Assembly (NCBI GenBank): GCA_038757905.1
Contig: JBCDGG010000043.1
Span: forward strand, 1-33,972
Direction: 5' to 3'
Length of the DNA stretch: 33,972 nt
From: HLUCCA09 sp038757905
GTDB lineage: Bacteria > Pseudomonadota > Alphaproteobacteria > Rhodobacterales > Rhodobacteraceae
The translations under genes and the position numbers were made by a program. The notes under the pieces were generated by a model. It saw nothing but the letters and a program-made list of their open reading frames with translations. It made no database searches and had not been told where the DNA came from. Positions 33,731-33,972 of the stretch are shown in pieces (positions within the stretch are counted from its first letter, which is position 1; each line of letters opens with the position of its first letter).

Positions 33731-33972
33731 TCGAGGTGGACGGCCTGTCGTTGGAGATCGACACCACCCCGATCCTGCGGGACGTGTCGTTCGCGCTGGA
33801 GCCCGGCAAGGTGCTTGGCCTCGTCGGTGAAAGCGGGTCGGGCAAGTCGATGACTGCTCTGTCCATCATGCGCCTTCTACCCCGTGGCGCGGTCACCCGC
33901 GGCGCGGTGCGGCTCGAGGGGCGCGCGCTCGGCGCGTTGAGCGAACGCGCCATGTGCGATGTCCGCGGCCGC
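33727..33972 (+). CDS. ABC transporter ATPase, DppD/OppD type, partial at window edge
   Basis: The first 82 codons (MIEVDGLSLEIDTTPILRDV) of a peptide/nickel-type ABC ATPase are visible, including Walker A GLVGESGSGKSM (about 36-47) and SIMRLLP, the usual helix after it. The remaining domains lie beyond base 33972. The start overlaps the DppC stop (ATGA), so the three subunits are coupled. Given the length of most such operons, either separate DppD and DppF or one fused DppD-DppF ATPase could follow. Confidence 0.93.
   Translation, partial: MIEVDGLSLEIDTTPILRDVSFALEPGKVLGLVGESGSGKSMTALSIMRLLPRGAVTRGAVRLEGRALGALSERAMCDVRGR

Noticed and set aside
33965..33972. The window ends exactly on GCGGCCGC, a NotI site
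   Set aside because: The open frame of the ABC ATPase continues through it, and the same octamer also occurs near 22440 in coding sequence, so it is most likely chance in GC-rich DNA or a trivial edge.
1..33972. Search for CRISPR arrays, insertion sequences, integrases, tRNA genes and attachment sites
   Set aside because: No spaced direct repeats, transposase-like reading frames or cloverleaf-like sequences were noticed by eye; a tRNA covariance search would settle the RNA part.

Overview
The window is chromosomal DNA from a very GC-rich alphaproteobacterium, most likely a member of the Rhodobacteraceae (Roseobacter/Rhodobacter lineage). This rests on codon use, on the family content (DUF1285 divergent from MoxR, a MoxR-DUF58-DUF4159 operon, a fasciclin lipoprotein, a UbiH-like hydroxylase), on the gene order amidase / aminotransferase / ftsK, and on many overlapping start and stop codons. 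Taxonomy is inferred, not computed. No tRNA, rRNA, CRISPR array, transposase, integrase or phage gene was seen, and the whole stretch reads as core or ordinary accessory chromosome.

Layout. 1-4670 (minus): amidase, class I/II aminotransferase and the N-terminal two thirds of ftsK, which runs off the left edge. 4751-5977 (plus): UbiH-family FAD hydroxylase. 6176-8616 (minus): a tight two-gene operon of an acyl-CoA dehydrogenase-fold protein and a CaiB-type CoA-transferase. The first lacks both usual catalytic glutamates and closely resembles 3-sulfinopropionyl-CoA desulfinase. 8709-11219 (minus): CPA1 Na+/H+ antiporter fused to a C-terminal cyclic-nucleotide-binding-like domain. 11262-15173: the conserved tesA < > ybbA-ybbP block, with the two divergent ATG codons overlapping in one CCATGG. 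15307-16377: DMT/EamA exporter. 16463-17117: two small minus-strand membrane-associated proteins, one with a TTG start. 17365-19761: pheT with no pheS next to it. 19856-21358: fasciclin lipoprotein, DUF2798 and DUF1285.

21444-28211 is a translationally coupled operon: MoxR AAA+ ATPase, DUF58, a large BatA/DUF4159 membrane protein and a large membrane protein with a VWA-like site. It looks like a MoxR chaperone plus envelope-anchored VWA partners. 28416-31022 holds a small periplasmic protein facing a tandem pair of secreted trypsin-like proteases. 31256-31720 is an Hsp20 gene with a sigma-32-like promoter, a ROSE-like RNA thermometer candidate over its ribosome binding site, and a very strong intrinsic terminator. 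From 31965 a dipeptide/nickel-type ABC importer operon (two permeases and the start of an ATPase) runs off the right edge.

The most interesting functional proposal is the desulfinase/CoA-transferase pair (6176-8616). It would activate 3-sulfinopropionate to its CoA thioester and release sulfite, giving propionyl-CoA, a route relevant to 3-mercaptopropionate and possibly DMSP-derived sulfur. The most interesting regulatory proposal is the heat-shock promoter plus RNA thermometer in front of hsp20.
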